The notes under the pieces: model-generated | Database searches by the model: none | Seen by the model: only the letters and a program-made list of their open reading frames with translations | Told to the model about the DNA's origin: nothing | Program-made: the position numbers and the translations under genes | DNA from: Candidatus Binatus soli | Lineage (GTDB): Bacteria; Desulfobacterota; Binatia; Binatales; Binataceae | Assembly (NCBI GenBank): GCA_002479255.1 | Contig: DLMJ01000033.1 | Coordinates: 1-42,342 of the forward strand | Reading direction: 5' to 3' | Length of the DNA: 42,342 nucleotides | In this document: one piece after another, positions 1 through 7,686 of the stretch | How positions within the stretch are numbered: position 1 is the first letter of the stretch | Layout: the number at the start of each line of letters is the position of its first letter

Positions 1-854
1 ATGGTCGGACCGCTGTCGATTAGTCCTTTGCAGATGGCTTCGATCCGCTTGGGTTGCAACAGGAAATGATCGTCGACAAAGTACACCGCACCGTAGCCGT
101 GTTCCTTAAGATGATTGAATTCCGCGAGCACGTGCTGAGGGCTGCGGGAGCGCCATTTGCCCTGGTTGAAGCTCGGAATGTCGCAGAAAACGCAGTGCCG
201 CGGGCATCCGCGCGACGCCTGCATCGTGGTGAAGCGGTCCATTGACAGAACCGCGGGCACATCCAGCGGCATCGATTCGATGAAGTCCAGCGCGAGGCTT
301 TCGCGATCCGGAAAAGGCCACTGGTCGAGGTCGCGCTCGACAGCGCGGTCCGGATTGTTTACCACCCGGCCGTCTCGCGCCCAGGTCAGCCCGGCGACAG
401 CCGCCGGATTGTCGAGCTGCTCAACCAGGTCGAGAATCAACTGCTCACCGTCACCGCGGCAGACAAAATCCACTTCGCTGCATTGCAGTTTCACCAGGGG
501 CGCGTTTAGCGTCGCGAAGGCGCCGCCGATGGCGACTTTGACCTTGGAATCGACGGCGCGGATCTGGCGGGCGAGAATCTTGGCGTAGGGATAACTGGTC
601 GTGCTCAGAAAACTCAACCCGATCAGTTGCGGCCGCCGCATGCGAATCTGCTCGATGATGACCTGGTTTGGAGTCTCGCTATTGGCCTGGTCGAACATCA
701 CGCATTCATGGCCGGCGCGCTTGAGCACTGCGGAGAGCGACATGATTCCGATCGGTGGGAACCCCATAATGCGCAGGTTGCCGTTTTTCGCGCGGCCGGC
801 CGCCGGCACGGCGTAGAATTGCGGGTCGCGAACATGGATTAGAAATATCAGCAT
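1..854 (-). CDS. B12-binding radical SAM protein (partial, runs off left edge)
   Basis: Reading leftward from an ATG at 852-854, an uninterrupted frame of 284 codons reaches the window edge. The first ~130 residues look like a cobalamin-binding domain of the BchE/HpnP type (PPIGIMSLSAVLKRAGHE, then GGAFATLNAP). It is followed by a radical SAM core with the cluster motif CPRHCVFC (CxxxCxxC) around residue 217, preceded by MQASRG. Such proteins bind a 4Fe-4S cluster, SAM and usually B12, and do methylations or ring rearrangements on lipids, pigments or antibiotics; the substrate cannot be told here. The C-terminal part is missing because the window ends. A GAGG sequence lies just upstream of the start. 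Family confident, function open. Confidence 0.88.
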   Translation of the reverse strand, partial: MLIFLIHVRDPQFYAVPAAGRAKNGNLRIMGFPPIGIMSLSAVLKRAGHECVMFDQANSETPNQVIIEQIRMRRPQLIGLSFLSTTSYPYAKILARQIRAVDSKVKVAIGGAFATLNAPLVKLQCSEVDFVCRGDGEQLILDLVEQLDNPAAVAGLTWARDGRVVNNPDRAVERDLDQWPFPDRESLALDFIESMPLDVPAVLSMDRFTTMQASRGCPRHCVFCDIPSFNQGKWRSRSPQHVLAEFNHLKEHGYGAVYFVDDHFLLQPKRIEAICKGLIDSGPT

Positions 855-960
855 GGCCGCCTCTGGTCGTTGCCAACGCTCCGAGCCCGTGCTGTGCCCG
901 CGTCGCCCCTCGCCAGCAGGTGAGCCTACTCGCCGGAATCATTCGGCTGAAAATCCATTC

Positions 961-966
961 ATTATA
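961..966 (-). promoter_or_regulatory. Possible -10 box for the leftward radical SAM gene
   Basis: TATAAT on the minus strand about 100 bases upstream of the start at 854. The -35 region is poor (TTTTGG-like), so this is only a candidate. Confidence 0.3.
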
Positions 967-992
967 ACGCTATCAGCGCGCCCAAAACCAGC

Positions 993-1010
993 CAGGGACC
1001 CCGGTCCCTG
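993..1010. repeat. Short palindrome CAGGGACC-CC-GGTCCCTG
   Basis: An 8-bp perfect stem with a 2-base loop, resembling the hairpins at 12779-13042 and 42302-42318. It lies between the radical SAM gene and the small membrane protein. It may be a REP-like element or a weak bidirectional terminator; no T-run follows. Confidence 0.5.
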
Positions 1011-1043
1011 AAGCTGAGTAAGGAGGAAGCTTTTTTAAGGGCC

Positions 1044-1304
1044 TTAATTATGCCGGTCTGGAGACGGCGGCGGTGGCGGATATTGGCTCTTCGCAAATCG
1101 CCACGCGGAGATCCCAATGAGAAAGTAAAAAACCGTCAACAGACTTAATGGAACGATCCCGAGAACATAAGGCCATTGGCGCATCAAGGGTAGATAAGCG
1201 TTTGGGAAAAAAACCTGGACCAAGAGTGTGGTTAGTCCAACCGCTGCAAGCGCAAAACAAACCCAGTGAAGCGGCACGTATTTCAGGGGATCGAACTTGA
1301 CCAC
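1044..1304 (-). CDS. Small hydrophobic membrane protein, unknown function
   Basis: About 86 residues from a GTG at 1304 (MVKFDPLKYVPLHW), with a purine-rich GAGCGG just upstream. The frame is open further upstream (ATG at 1355 and beyond), but that part overlaps the opposite-strand gene and lacks protein-like composition. Two to three membrane segments are visible: VCFALAAVGLTTLLVQVFF, then VLGIVPLSLLTVFYFLIGI. The C-terminus is a polar proline-rich tail (YPPPPPSPDRHN). I recognise no family. The hydropathy pattern supports a real inner-membrane protein, but its small size keeps confidence moderate. Confidence 0.5.
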   Translation of the reverse strand: MVKFDPLKYVPLHWVCFALAAVGLTTLLVQVFFPNAYLPLMRQWPYVLGIVPLSLLTVFYFLIGISAWRFAKSQYPPPPPSPDRHN

Positions 1305-1335
1305 GACCGCTCTTATAACATAAATTCCAAGAGTC

Positions 1336-1575
1336 GTGCAAAAGCGCTCTCGCATGCCCCGCGATACAAACCGGCCCGCCGCATTGGTCATGAAGAGGGC
1401 GACCGGCCAACCGCTGGAGCCTGAGCCGGAGAAACCCGCGAAAGACCCTGCCGCCGTCGCGCTTGGACGCAAGGGCGGCCTTAAGGGCGGCAAAGCGCGA
1501 TGGGAAGGCATTTCGGCAAAGAAACGCAAAGAATTAGCTCGTAAAGCGGCCCGCGCACGCTGGAAGAAAGGTTAA
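1336..1575 (+). CDS. Small basic KGG-motif protein (histone H1-like)
   Basis: 79 residues from GTG 1336; ATG 1354 or 1390 are alternatives. The protein has a short N-terminal part (PRDTNRP...ATGQ), an acidic-proline linker, then the conserved block DPAAVALGRKGGLKGGKARW and a C-terminal helix rich in Lys, Arg and Ala ending ARWKKG. This matches a widespread family of small basic proteins in many bacteria, often named histone-like or 'RNA-binding' without proof. The early start is preferred because family members begin with a PRDxN-like stretch before the KGG block. Binding to nucleic acid is plausible from charge but unproven. Confidence 0.75.
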   Translation: MQKRSRMPRDTNRPAALVMKRATGQPLEPEPEKPAKDPAAVALGRKGGLKGGKARWEGISAKKRKELARKAARARWKKG

Positions 1576-1612
1576 TCCGAGTGTTCAGGGAATTAGCTTG
1601 TTAATGCCGGTT

Positions 1613-1660
1613 GAAAACTGACCCACTTTGCCGGCGGGCGCCGAGGTAAACCGACCCACT
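1613..1660. mobile_element. Possible remnant of an IS21-type end
   Basis: Two near-identical 15-base direct repeats, GAAAACTGACCCACT (1613-1627) and GTAAACCGACCCACT (1646-1660), sit 33 bases apart. Repeated copies of a (C/T)TGACCCACTT-like sequence are typical of IS21-family termini. No transposase gene is present, so this would be a relic or solo end. The assignment rests on memory of such ends and the repeat structure. Confidence 0.35.
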
Positions 1661-1681
1661 GGCAAAGCAGCGGATTCTGAT

Positions 1682-2272
1682 ATGACTTCAACAGTGTCGA
1701 TCGTCACTCCTGATTCGGCGCGCCTGCCTCAAGCAAGGGGTCTCGGATCGCAAATTCTGCGCGATCTCGGTGGGCTTGTGCTGCTTGCAATCGCGTCCCT
1801 GGCGGCTGGGCTCGTGATGAACCGTTTCTCCCTCAGTCCACTTCCTATCGTCTATCAAGCGCCAGAGCAGCGGTTCGATGCGGAGCTGACGACTCTGGTC
1901 GCGGCGGCGCCGTTCAAGATCGCGCCTGCAGCAACTGTCGGACTTGAGGAATTCCGTTCAGCCGCCGGGAGTAAAAGCGCACTCATCCTTGATGCCCGGC
2001 CGTCCGTGTTCTTCGAACAGGGACACGTACCGGGAGCGCTCAATCTCGCGCGAGACGACTTCGCCCACGACTATCGGGACCTGGCCGGCGTGCTGCAGGC
2101 TGCCCATGACAAGCCGATCATCGTGTACTGCTCCGGCGGCGAATGTCATGACAGCCGGCTCGTCGCGAACGCGTTGCTGAGTCTCGGCTTTGGCAACGTC
2201 AGCGTCTTCACGGGCGGGTGGGATGCATGGTCGGCGGGCGGGCTGCCGGCATCCACAGGGAACGGACGATGA
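1682..2272 (+). CDS. Membrane-anchored rhodanese-domain protein
   Basis: 196 residues from ATG 1682 (MTSTVSIV). One membrane segment lies at about residues 29-46, followed by a single rhodanese domain: LILDARPSVFFEQGHVPGA near residue 101 and the active-site loop YCSGGECHDS with the persulfide-forming Cys at 150. Rhodaneses carry sulfur as a cysteine persulfide. The anchor suggests the domain sits on the periplasmic side or at the membrane face. The stop overlaps the next start (ATGA at 2269-2272), so the two are translationally coupled. The partner's family (MauE/DoxX) fits a shared role in membrane thiol or sulfur redox chemistry, which is an inference. Confidence 0.85.
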   Translation: MTSTVSIVTPDSARLPQARGLGSQILRDLGGLVLLAIASLAAGLVMNRFSLSPLPIVYQAPEQRFDAELTTLVAAAPFKIAPAATVGLEEFRSAAGSKSALILDARPSVFFEQGHVPGALNLARDDFAHDYRDLAGVLQAAHDKPIIVYCSGGECHDSRLVANALLSLGFGNVSVFTGGWDAWSAGGLPASTGNGR

Positions 2273-2721
2273 TGGCTCCCGACAATTCGCGTCGGAACTA
2301 TGCGGTGCTTGCGGTCAGCATAGCCGTCGCTGCCGTATTCATTTACGCGGGCATCGACAAGATTCGCGACCCGCTGCAGTTCGCGGACAGCACCGCTGCA
2401 TTCGCGATTCTGCCGGCGGTGTTCATCAACCTGCTGGCGCTGGGTCTGCCGCCATTCGAGATCGCATGCGGCGTCCTGCTGCTCGGGCCACGGACCAGGC
2501 GGGTCGGAGCGCTCGCGGTCGCTGGAATCTCTGTACTATTTTTCACGGCGTTGGCGTCCGCGCTGCTTCGAGGTCTCACGCTCGACTGCGGCTGTTTCGG
2601 GGTCGGCGCGCCATCGCGACCGAGAATGTGGCTGGAGCTCGCGCTGGACGCGGCGTTGTTCTCGGGCGCGTTGTTCATCTATTTGCGCTCGATTACCCGC
2701 CTGCCCGCGCGCGCGCCGTGA
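2269..2721 (+). CDS. MauE/DoxX-family membrane protein
   Basis: 150 residues from ATG 2269, with CAGGGA as ribosome binding site inside the end of the rhodanese gene. Four membrane segments can be drawn, with the start of the domain at AVFIYAGIDKIRDP and a Cys pair in LDCGCFG between segments three and four. This matches the methylamine-utilisation MauE / DoxX family, whose members are linked to disulfide or quinone redox steps. The LDCGCFG motif is typical of the MauE branch. Coupling with the upstream rhodanese suggests a joint thiol-handling function. No methylamine dehydrogenase genes are nearby, so methylamine use is not implied. Confidence 0.8.
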   Translation: MMAPDNSRRNYAVLAVSIAVAAVFIYAGIDKIRDPLQFADSTAAFAILPAVFINLLALGLPPFEIACGVLLLGPRTRRVGALAVAGISVLFFTALASALLRGLTLDCGCFGVGAPSRPRMWLELALDAALFSGALFIYLRSITRLPARAP

Positions 2722-2730
2722 ACACATCTG

Positions 2731-2770
2731 CGGTGGGTTTCACATTTAATAAAGTGATTTCCCCTTCCCC
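2731..2770 (+). repeat. 40-base dispersed element, copy A
   Basis: This stretch matches the reverse complement of 42256-42294 with one substitution and one single-base indel. It begins CGGTGGGTTTCACATTTAAT and ends in a pyrimidine-rich TTTCCCCTTCCCC. It lies just after the MauE gene and 151 bases before gap. Copy B lies upstream of the ADH-HyuAB operon in the same orientation relative to the gene. Confidence 0.8.
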
Positions 2771-2800
2771 GCTCCCCTGCATTCGCGACCCTTCTCGGCG

Positions 2801-2806
2801 TATAAT
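2801..2806 (+). promoter_or_regulatory. Candidate -10 box of the glycolytic operon
   Basis: A perfect TATAAT 115 bases upstream of gap. The -35 position (about 2778-2783, TGCATT) is a weak match to TTGACA. It is the only good -10 box in the 200-base intergenic stretch in front of an operon that must be well expressed. Confidence 0.5.
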
Positions 2807-2921
2807 CGACAGTCGAGGCGCGCTTGTACATCGGACCCGGACTTATCTGAGGTTCGGGTTGTTGCTTTTGAGGGTTTCGCTTTTTCATTGGTACGCAACG
2901 CACTCTCGGGAGGATTGATCG

Positions 2922-3926
2922 GTGGCGATAAAAGTCGGGATAAACGGATTCGGCCGAATCGGCAGAATGTTCCTGCGCGCGGCCCTGGCCAAAAAGGAAC
3001 TCGAGATCGTAGCCGTCAACGACATCACCGACGCGCCCACCCTCGCGCATCTGCTCAAATACGATTCCATCCACGGCACGCTGCGTCATGAGGTCAAGGC
3101 CGAAGGCGGAATTATTTTCCTCGACGGCAAGCCGCTCCAGGTGCTGGCGGAACGCGATCCCGGCAAATTACCGTGGAGCAAACTCGGCGTGCAGGTGGTC
3201 GTCGAATCTACCGGCCTGTTCACGGCGCGTGACAAGGCCGCGATGCATCTTTCTGCCGGCGCGAAAAAAGTCGTCATCAGCGCGCCCGCCGACGGCGCCG
3301 ACGTCACGCTATGCCTGGGCGTCAACCAGCACGTTTACGACGCGAAAAAGCACGACGTGATATCCAACGCGTCATGCACGACCAACTGCCTCGCGCCGAT
3401 TGGAAAAGTCCTGCATGACAGTTTCGGAATAGTCCACGGCCTGATGACCACCGTACATAGCTACACCTCGGATCAGAACCTGCAGGATGGGCCGCACAGG
3501 GATCTGCGGCGTGCGCGCGCTGCGGCGGTCTCGATGATCCCGACCTCGACCGGCGCCGCGAAAGCGATCGGCCTCGTGCTGCCCGCGCTCAAGGGCAAGC
3601 TCGACGGACTCGCGATCAGAGTGCCGACGGCGAACGTCTCGCTGGTTGACCTGACCGTGACGGTTGACAAGGACGCCGACGCAAAATCCGTCAACGCCGC
3701 AATGAAAGCGGCGGCGGATGGCCCGCTCAAGGGGATTCTCGCCTACAGCGATGCGCCGATCGTCTCGGTCGATCTCAACGGCGATCCGCATTCGTCGATC
3801 TTCGACGCGCCGTTGACCAAGGTGATTGGAAACAGGCTGGTGAAAGTATTTTCGTGGTACGACAACGAATGGGGCTACTCGAACCGGCTCGCGGATGTCG
3901 CCGCATTCGTCGCGGGCCAGCTTTAG
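2922..3926 (+). CDS. gap: Glyceraldehyde-3-phosphate dehydrogenase
   Basis: 334 residues, the usual length. GTG start with GGGAGG eight bases upstream. It converts glyceraldehyde-3-phosphate, NAD and phosphate to 1,3-bisphosphoglycerate in the cytoplasm. The Rossmann motif GINGFGRIGR opens the protein, Asp34 in VNDI points to NAD preference, and the active site SNASCTTNC has the nucleophile Cys152, with the base His179 in TTVHSYT. The substrate-binding loop SMIPTSTGAAKA and the C-terminal WYDNEWGYSNR are intact. It is the first gene of gap-pgk-tpiA-secG, with about 30 bases to pgk. Confidence 0.98.
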   Translation: MAIKVGINGFGRIGRMFLRAALAKKELEIVAVNDITDAPTLAHLLKYDSIHGTLRHEVKAEGGIIFLDGKPLQVLAERDPGKLPWSKLGVQVVVESTGLFTARDKAAMHLSAGAKKVVISAPADGADVTLCLGVNQHVYDAKKHDVISNASCTTNCLAPIGKVLHDSFGIVHGLMTTVHSYTSDQNLQDGPHRDLRRARAAAVSMIPTSTGAAKAIGLVLPALKGKLDGLAIRVPTANVSLVDLTVTVDKDADAKSVNAAMKAAADGPLKGILAYSDAPIVSVDLNGDPHSSIFDAPLTKVIGNRLVKVFSWYDNEWGYSNRLADVAAFVAGQL

Positions 3927-3966
3927 CCGCGGGGCAACCGAACTGACCCGGGAGTGAGTGGCCGCG

Positions 3967-5142
3967 ATGCCTGTACTACCGATTACGCGCCTTGAGTTGA
4001 AAGACAAGAAGGCGCTCGTGCGATGCGATTTCAACGTGCCGATCCACGATGGAAAGATCCAGGACCCGGCGCGAATCGACGCGAGCCTCGATACCATTCG
4101 CTACATCCTCGATCATGGTGGGTCGGCCGTGCTCTGCTCGCATCTGGGGCGTCCCAAAGAGCGCACCGCCGAGCTCAGCCTCAAGCCGGTCGCCGAGTAT
4201 CTATCGAAAGCGCTCGGGCAGAAGGTCGCGCTTGCGCCCGACTGCATCGGCGATCACACCGGCAAAATGATCGAGGCGCTCAAGCCGGGCGAAGCGATTC
4301 TGCTCGAAAATCTGCGCTTCCACAAAGAAGAGGAAGCCAACGATCGCGACTTCTCGCATGAACTGGCGCGCCACAAACAGGTCTATGTGAACGACGGTTT
4401 CGGCTCCGCACATCGCGCGCACGCCTCGACGGTCGGAGTCACACGATTCATCGCGGAGCGCGCGGCCGGATTCCTGATGATGCGCGAACTCGATGCGTTG
4501 CGCGCGGTCACCGAGAATCCGCAGCGCCCGTTGGTCGCGATCCTGGGCGGCGCAAAAGTCTCCGACAAGATCGCGCTGATCAGAAATCTGCTGACCAAGG
4601 TCGATGCGATCCTGATTGGCGGCGCGATGGCGTACACGTTTCTCAAGGCTCAGGGCGTCGCCGTCGGCCGCTCGCTCGTCGAAGACGACAAGCTCGAGCT
4701 GGCAAAGGAATTGCTCGCCGAGGCCGCGCGAAAGGGCGTCAAAATCGTGCTGCCGTCGGATCATATTGTCGCATCCGCTCCCGAAGCCGACGCGACGCCT
4801 CATACAGTCGCCGAAATTCCCTCCGAGATGATGGGGCTCGACATCGGACCGGATACCGCGGCGGCGTTCATCGCAGAAATCGCGCGTGCCAAAACCGTTG
4901 TATGGAATGGCCCGCTCGGATTCTTCGAGATCCCGGCGTTCGCGGGTGGCACGATGCGAGTCGGTGAAGCGCTCGCCAATCAATCAGGCGTCATTTCGAT
5001 AATCGGCGGCGGCGACACGGCTGCGGCCTTCGCGCATGCGCCGTGGGCGAACAAGTTCACGCATATCTCGACCGGCGGCGGAGCCACGCTCGAATTTTTG
5101 GAAGGCCGCGAGCTGCCGGGCGTGAAGGCGCTCGAAGTCTGA
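3967..5142 (+). CDS. pgk: Phosphoglycerate kinase
   Basis: 391 residues from ATG 3967 (MPVLPITRLEL); an in-frame GTG at 3958 would add three residues and lies very close to the GGGAG at 3950. The enzyme transfers phosphate from 1,3-bisphosphoglycerate to ADP. Family landmarks: VRCDFNVPI near the N-terminus, LCSHLGRPKE for substrate binding, ILLENLRFHKEEE, AILGGAKVSDKI, the C-terminal nucleotide-binding WNGPLGFFE and GGGDTAAA. It is the second gene of the glycolytic operon, 25 bases before tpiA. Confidence 0.98.
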   Translation: MPVLPITRLELKDKKALVRCDFNVPIHDGKIQDPARIDASLDTIRYILDHGGSAVLCSHLGRPKERTAELSLKPVAEYLSKALGQKVALAPDCIGDHTGKMIEALKPGEAILLENLRFHKEEEANDRDFSHELARHKQVYVNDGFGSAHRAHASTVGVTRFIAERAAGFLMMRELDALRAVTENPQRPLVAILGGAKVSDKIALIRNLLTKVDAILIGGAMAYTFLKAQGVAVGRSLVEDDKLELAKELLAEAARKGVKIVLPSDHIVASAPEADATPHTVAEIPSEMMGLDIGPDTAAAFIAEIARAKTVVWNGPLGFFEIPAFAGGTMRVGEALANQSGVISIIGGGDTAAAFAHAPWANKFTHISTGGGATLEFLEGRELPGVKALEV

Positions 5143-5167
5143 CCTCGTACGGACAGGAAGGACGCGC

Positions 5168-5941
5168 GTGCGCAGGAAACTAATCGCCGGAAACTGGAAG
5201 ATGCATCTTGTGCCGGTCGAGGCCCGCGCGCTCATCGCCGCAATCCGCGCCGAGATCGATTGCGACGCCGCGGCGCTGGCGAAAGATCGCGACGTGATGG
5301 TCGCGCCGCCCGATATTCTCATCCCGGCCGTGGCGCAGGCGCTCGCAGGCTCGTCGATCCTGCTGGGCGCGCAAAATATGCACTACGAGGACAAAGGCGC
5401 GTTCACCGGCGAAGTCTCGCCGCCGATGCTGAAGAGCTATGGCGTGACCCACGTCATCGTCGGCCATTCTGAGCGCCGCCACATTTTTCATGAAACCGAT
5501 GAACTGATTAACAAGAAAGTGCTCGCTGCGCTCAAGCACCGAATGGCGCCGATTCTGTGCGTCGGCGAGACCCAGGACGAACACGACAGCGGCCGTGCGC
5601 TGGATGTTGTGCTGCACCAGCTCCAGCGCGGGCTTGAGAACGTTGGCGACGATCATATGACCGCAGTGGCGATTGCGTACGAGCCGGTGTGGGCGATTGG
5701 CACCGGGCGCCACGCGACCCCCGAGCACGCCGAAACGATACACGGAGCGATCCGCGGCGCGATCCTCGAACGATGCGGGCCCGAGCGCGCGTCGGCGGTG
5801 CGGATAATTTACGGCGGCAGTGTAAACGCCGACAATGTTGACTCGCTCGTGTCCAAGCCCGATATTGACGGGGCTCTGGTCGGCGGGGCAAGCTTAAAGG
5901 CTGACTCGTTCGCGCGCATCGTCAGGGCGCGGACTCGCTGA
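5168..5941 (+). CDS. tpiA: Triose-phosphate isomerase
   Basis: 257 residues, normal length. GTG start with AGGAAGGA five bases upstream. It interconverts dihydroxyacetone phosphate and glyceraldehyde-3-phosphate. Active-site residues are all visible: Asn9 and Lys11 in AGNWKMH, His100 in VGHSERRH, Glu172 in AYEPVWAIGTG (which also begins loop 6), and the phosphate-binding IIYGGSV. Third gene of the operon; secG follows after ten bases. Confidence 0.98.
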   Translation: MRRKLIAGNWKMHLVPVEARALIAAIRAEIDCDAAALAKDRDVMVAPPDILIPAVAQALAGSSILLGAQNMHYEDKGAFTGEVSPPMLKSYGVTHVIVGHSERRHIFHETDELINKKVLAALKHRMAPILCVGETQDEHDSGRALDVVLHQLQRGLENVGDDHMTAVAIAYEPVWAIGTGRHATPEHAETIHGAIRGAILERCGPERASAVRIIYGGSVNADNVDSLVSKPDIDGALVGGASLKADSFARIVRARTR

Positions 5942-5951
5942 AGAAGACAAA

Positions 5952-6332
5952 ATGGTTTCAATCGTTGTTTCAATTCATGTGATCGTCTGCGTGGCCATGT
6001 GCATCATTATCCTGCTGCAGCAGGGCAAGGGTGCGGAGGTCGGCGCCGTTTTCGGCGGTTCGAGCCAGACCGTCTTTGGCGCGAGCGGGGCAGGCAATGC
6101 GCTGACTAAAGCGACGTGGGCAATGGCGACAATTTTTTTCGCGACCTCGATCTTCCTGGCACTGGCTTCAGCGCGGCGCGTGACCGGTAGTATCTTCGAT
6201 CGGCCGTTCTCGTCGGCGCCGTCGAGCGTGATGCCGGCGTCGAAGCAGGCGCCCAAGAACGCGCTTCCCGCGGCGCCGGCGCCAGCCGGTCGAAATCCCG
6301 CCGGACCCGCGACGCCGTCGTCGAAGAAGTAA
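5952..6332 (+). CDS. secG: Protein translocase subunit SecG
   Basis: 126 residues. SecG is the small accessory subunit of the SecYEG channel. Two membrane segments (about residues 3-21 and 53-72) flank the conserved cytoplasmic loop LLQQGKGAEVGAVFGGSSQT, which is the family signature. The C-terminal tail from residue ~78 is rich in Ala, Pro and Ser and of low complexity, longer than in many SecG proteins. Position behind tpiA is a common bacterial arrangement, and the spacing suggests cotranscription with the glycolytic genes. Confidence 0.95.
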   Translation: MVSIVVSIHVIVCVAMCIIILLQQGKGAEVGAVFGGSSQTVFGASGAGNALTKATWAMATIFFATSIFLALASARRVTGSIFDRPFSSAPSSVMPASKQAPKNALPAAPAPAGRNPAGPATPSSKK

Positions 6333-6362
6333 TAGAAGTAATAGCTGTACTTTCGGATTTGC

Positions 6363-6396
6363 GCCGGAGCGCTCAGACCCTCAACCTCGCTCCGGC
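6363..6396 (+). other. Hairpin between secG and tRNA-Leu
   Basis: A 9-bp perfect stem (GCCGGAGCG / CGCTCCGGC) with a 16-base loop, with no T-run. It may be an attenuating or RNA-processing structure between the operon and the tRNA, or a repeat-type palindrome. Confidence 0.4.
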
Positions 6397-6409
6397 CGGT
6401 ACGCACGAT

Positions 6410-6495
6410 GCGCGGGTGGTGGAATGGCAGACACGCCAGTTTGAGGGGCTGGTGGTAGCAATACCGTGCGGGTTCAAGTCCCGCCCCGCGCACCA
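6410..6495 (+). tRNA. tRNA-Leu (anticodon GAG)
   Basis: 86 bases including an encoded CCA. The 7-bp acceptor stem is GCGCGGG / CCCGCGC. The anticodon stem CCAGT/GCTGG encloses the loop TTGAGGG, with anticodon GAG at 6443-6445. There is a long variable arm as expected for class II tRNAs, and the T-arm GCGGG-TTCAAGT-CCCGC is perfect. It reads CUC and CUU. The adjoining leftward gene block starts about 70 bases downstream. Confidence 0.97.
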
Positions 6496-6567
6496 AAAAC
6501 CCTTGTTGCCATATCCGAATACTGAAACGCTAATCCTCGCGCGATTCTCTGAGGCACTTCATACTTA

Positions 6568-7686
6568 TTAAACAAACTTGATCTTTGTGGCCGGTGGGTA
6601 ACTGCCGGCGCGGTTGGCTTTGCCCTTCGGACGATAAACCTCAATCAACCTGGGCCCACTTTTTTCCATTTGTCCCAAGGTCCTTTTCCTCAAATGCATA
6701 GTTTCTGAGAAAGGCGTCTCAACGAGAACGTATTTTTCAATATCGCTGATGTCGATCGGACCTTGTCCGCGAAACCGCTGCGTCAACATCGATCTGAGCC
6801 GCGCAAAATCCGGCGATGGTTCAAATAGTACAACTTGGTTCTCATTCGTTCGGTCGGAGAAGATCTCTCCGCCTCCGGGGTCGGCCTTCCACATAGCTGC
6901 TTTCATCAAGCTTAGTCCTTTTTCGCTTTTTGTGCCGAAATAGAGGAAGTACTTCGTTCGATTTCCCCGATTCACCATTTGGAACTCGCGGACGTATTTA
7001 AAGCCGGCGACCGTTTCTAATTGTTTTCGGTAGAGATCCGCGATTCTGTCCCTACGTCTCCCAGAGTCAGTTTCACCAACAATCTCGCGCCATTTGGATG
7101 TCCCGAAGAGAGCGTCATAATGGTCGGCAACGTCTGGAACGCTTAGAAATCGGTTTATTTCCTCGTACATGAAAGTGATGAAGCACTCACACTTTGCATT
7201 GCTAGCAATGCGAGCTATCAGGTCCATCGGCACTCCGGCGAAACCAAAGGGATCGATGAACGCAAATGTCGGAGCGAGCTGACTTCCCTCAGCTTGGAAT
7301 TTGTCCAGAATGCTGGACAACAGCGGGGCAAACTCGCCGTCGAACACATTGCAGCTCACCCAACTCGGAAGAGACACCCGCTTCAGTTCTTCCCGTAGAG
7401 CATCCGCTCGGCTCTTATCTCGCTCAAAGAAGGAAAAGACGACCTCGCGTTGGTTGTTTGCTTTCGCGAAGTGCGGGTGACTCAGCAACGCTTGTAACGC
7501 GATCAGCGGTGAACCGATTTCACCGCCGCTATACCGTCCTGGTCCTGCGAAGCCATCGAGAAAATGGATCCGGCCGTTTGTCTTGGCCATAACTGGCAGC
7601 CAACCCTGAAGGTATCGGTCTAGAATTCTATGTTTGATCAGGGTATGTGGCTCGATCGGCCAAATCGTTTCGCTAGGAGAGGTCAT
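6568..7686 (-). CDS. tcmP: Three-Cys-motif partner protein TcmP
   Basis: 372 residues. The protein matches the TcmP family, defined by its regular pairing with DUF5131 three-Cys proteins, exactly the arrangement here. Near the N-terminus, FLDGFAGPGRYSGG (residues 42-55) resembles motif I of Rossmann methyltransferases, and FIDPFGF (143-149) sits where DPPY-type motifs occur, so a methyltransferase-like fold is a reasonable inference. The molecular role is unknown. Its ATG overlaps the stop of the DUF5131 gene (ATGA, 7683-7686). The block looks less GC-rich than the glycolytic operon, hinting at transfer, and lies beside tRNA-Leu. Confidence 0.88.
   Translation of the reverse strand: MTSPSETIWPIEPHTLIKHRILDRYLQGWLPVMAKTNGRIHFLDGFAGPGRYSGGEIGSPLIALQALLSHPHFAKANNQREVVFSFFERDKSRADALREELKRVSLPSWVSCNVFDGEFAPLLSSILDKFQAEGSQLAPTFAFIDPFGFAGVPMDLIARIASNAKCECFITFMYEEINRFLSVPDVADHYDALFGTSKWREIVGETDSGRRRDRIADLYRKQLETVAGFKYVREFQMVNRGNRTKYFLYFGTKSEKGLSLMKAAMWKADPGGGEIFSDRTNENQVVLFEPSPDFARLRSMLTQRFRGQGPIDISDIEKYVLVETPFSETMHLRKRTLGQMEKSGPRLIEVYRPKGKANRAGSYPPATKIKFV

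Noticed and set aside
2190..2918. Rightward frame of 242 codons
   Set aside because: Overlaps the rhodanese and MauE genes in another frame and runs through the gap promoter; no family features.
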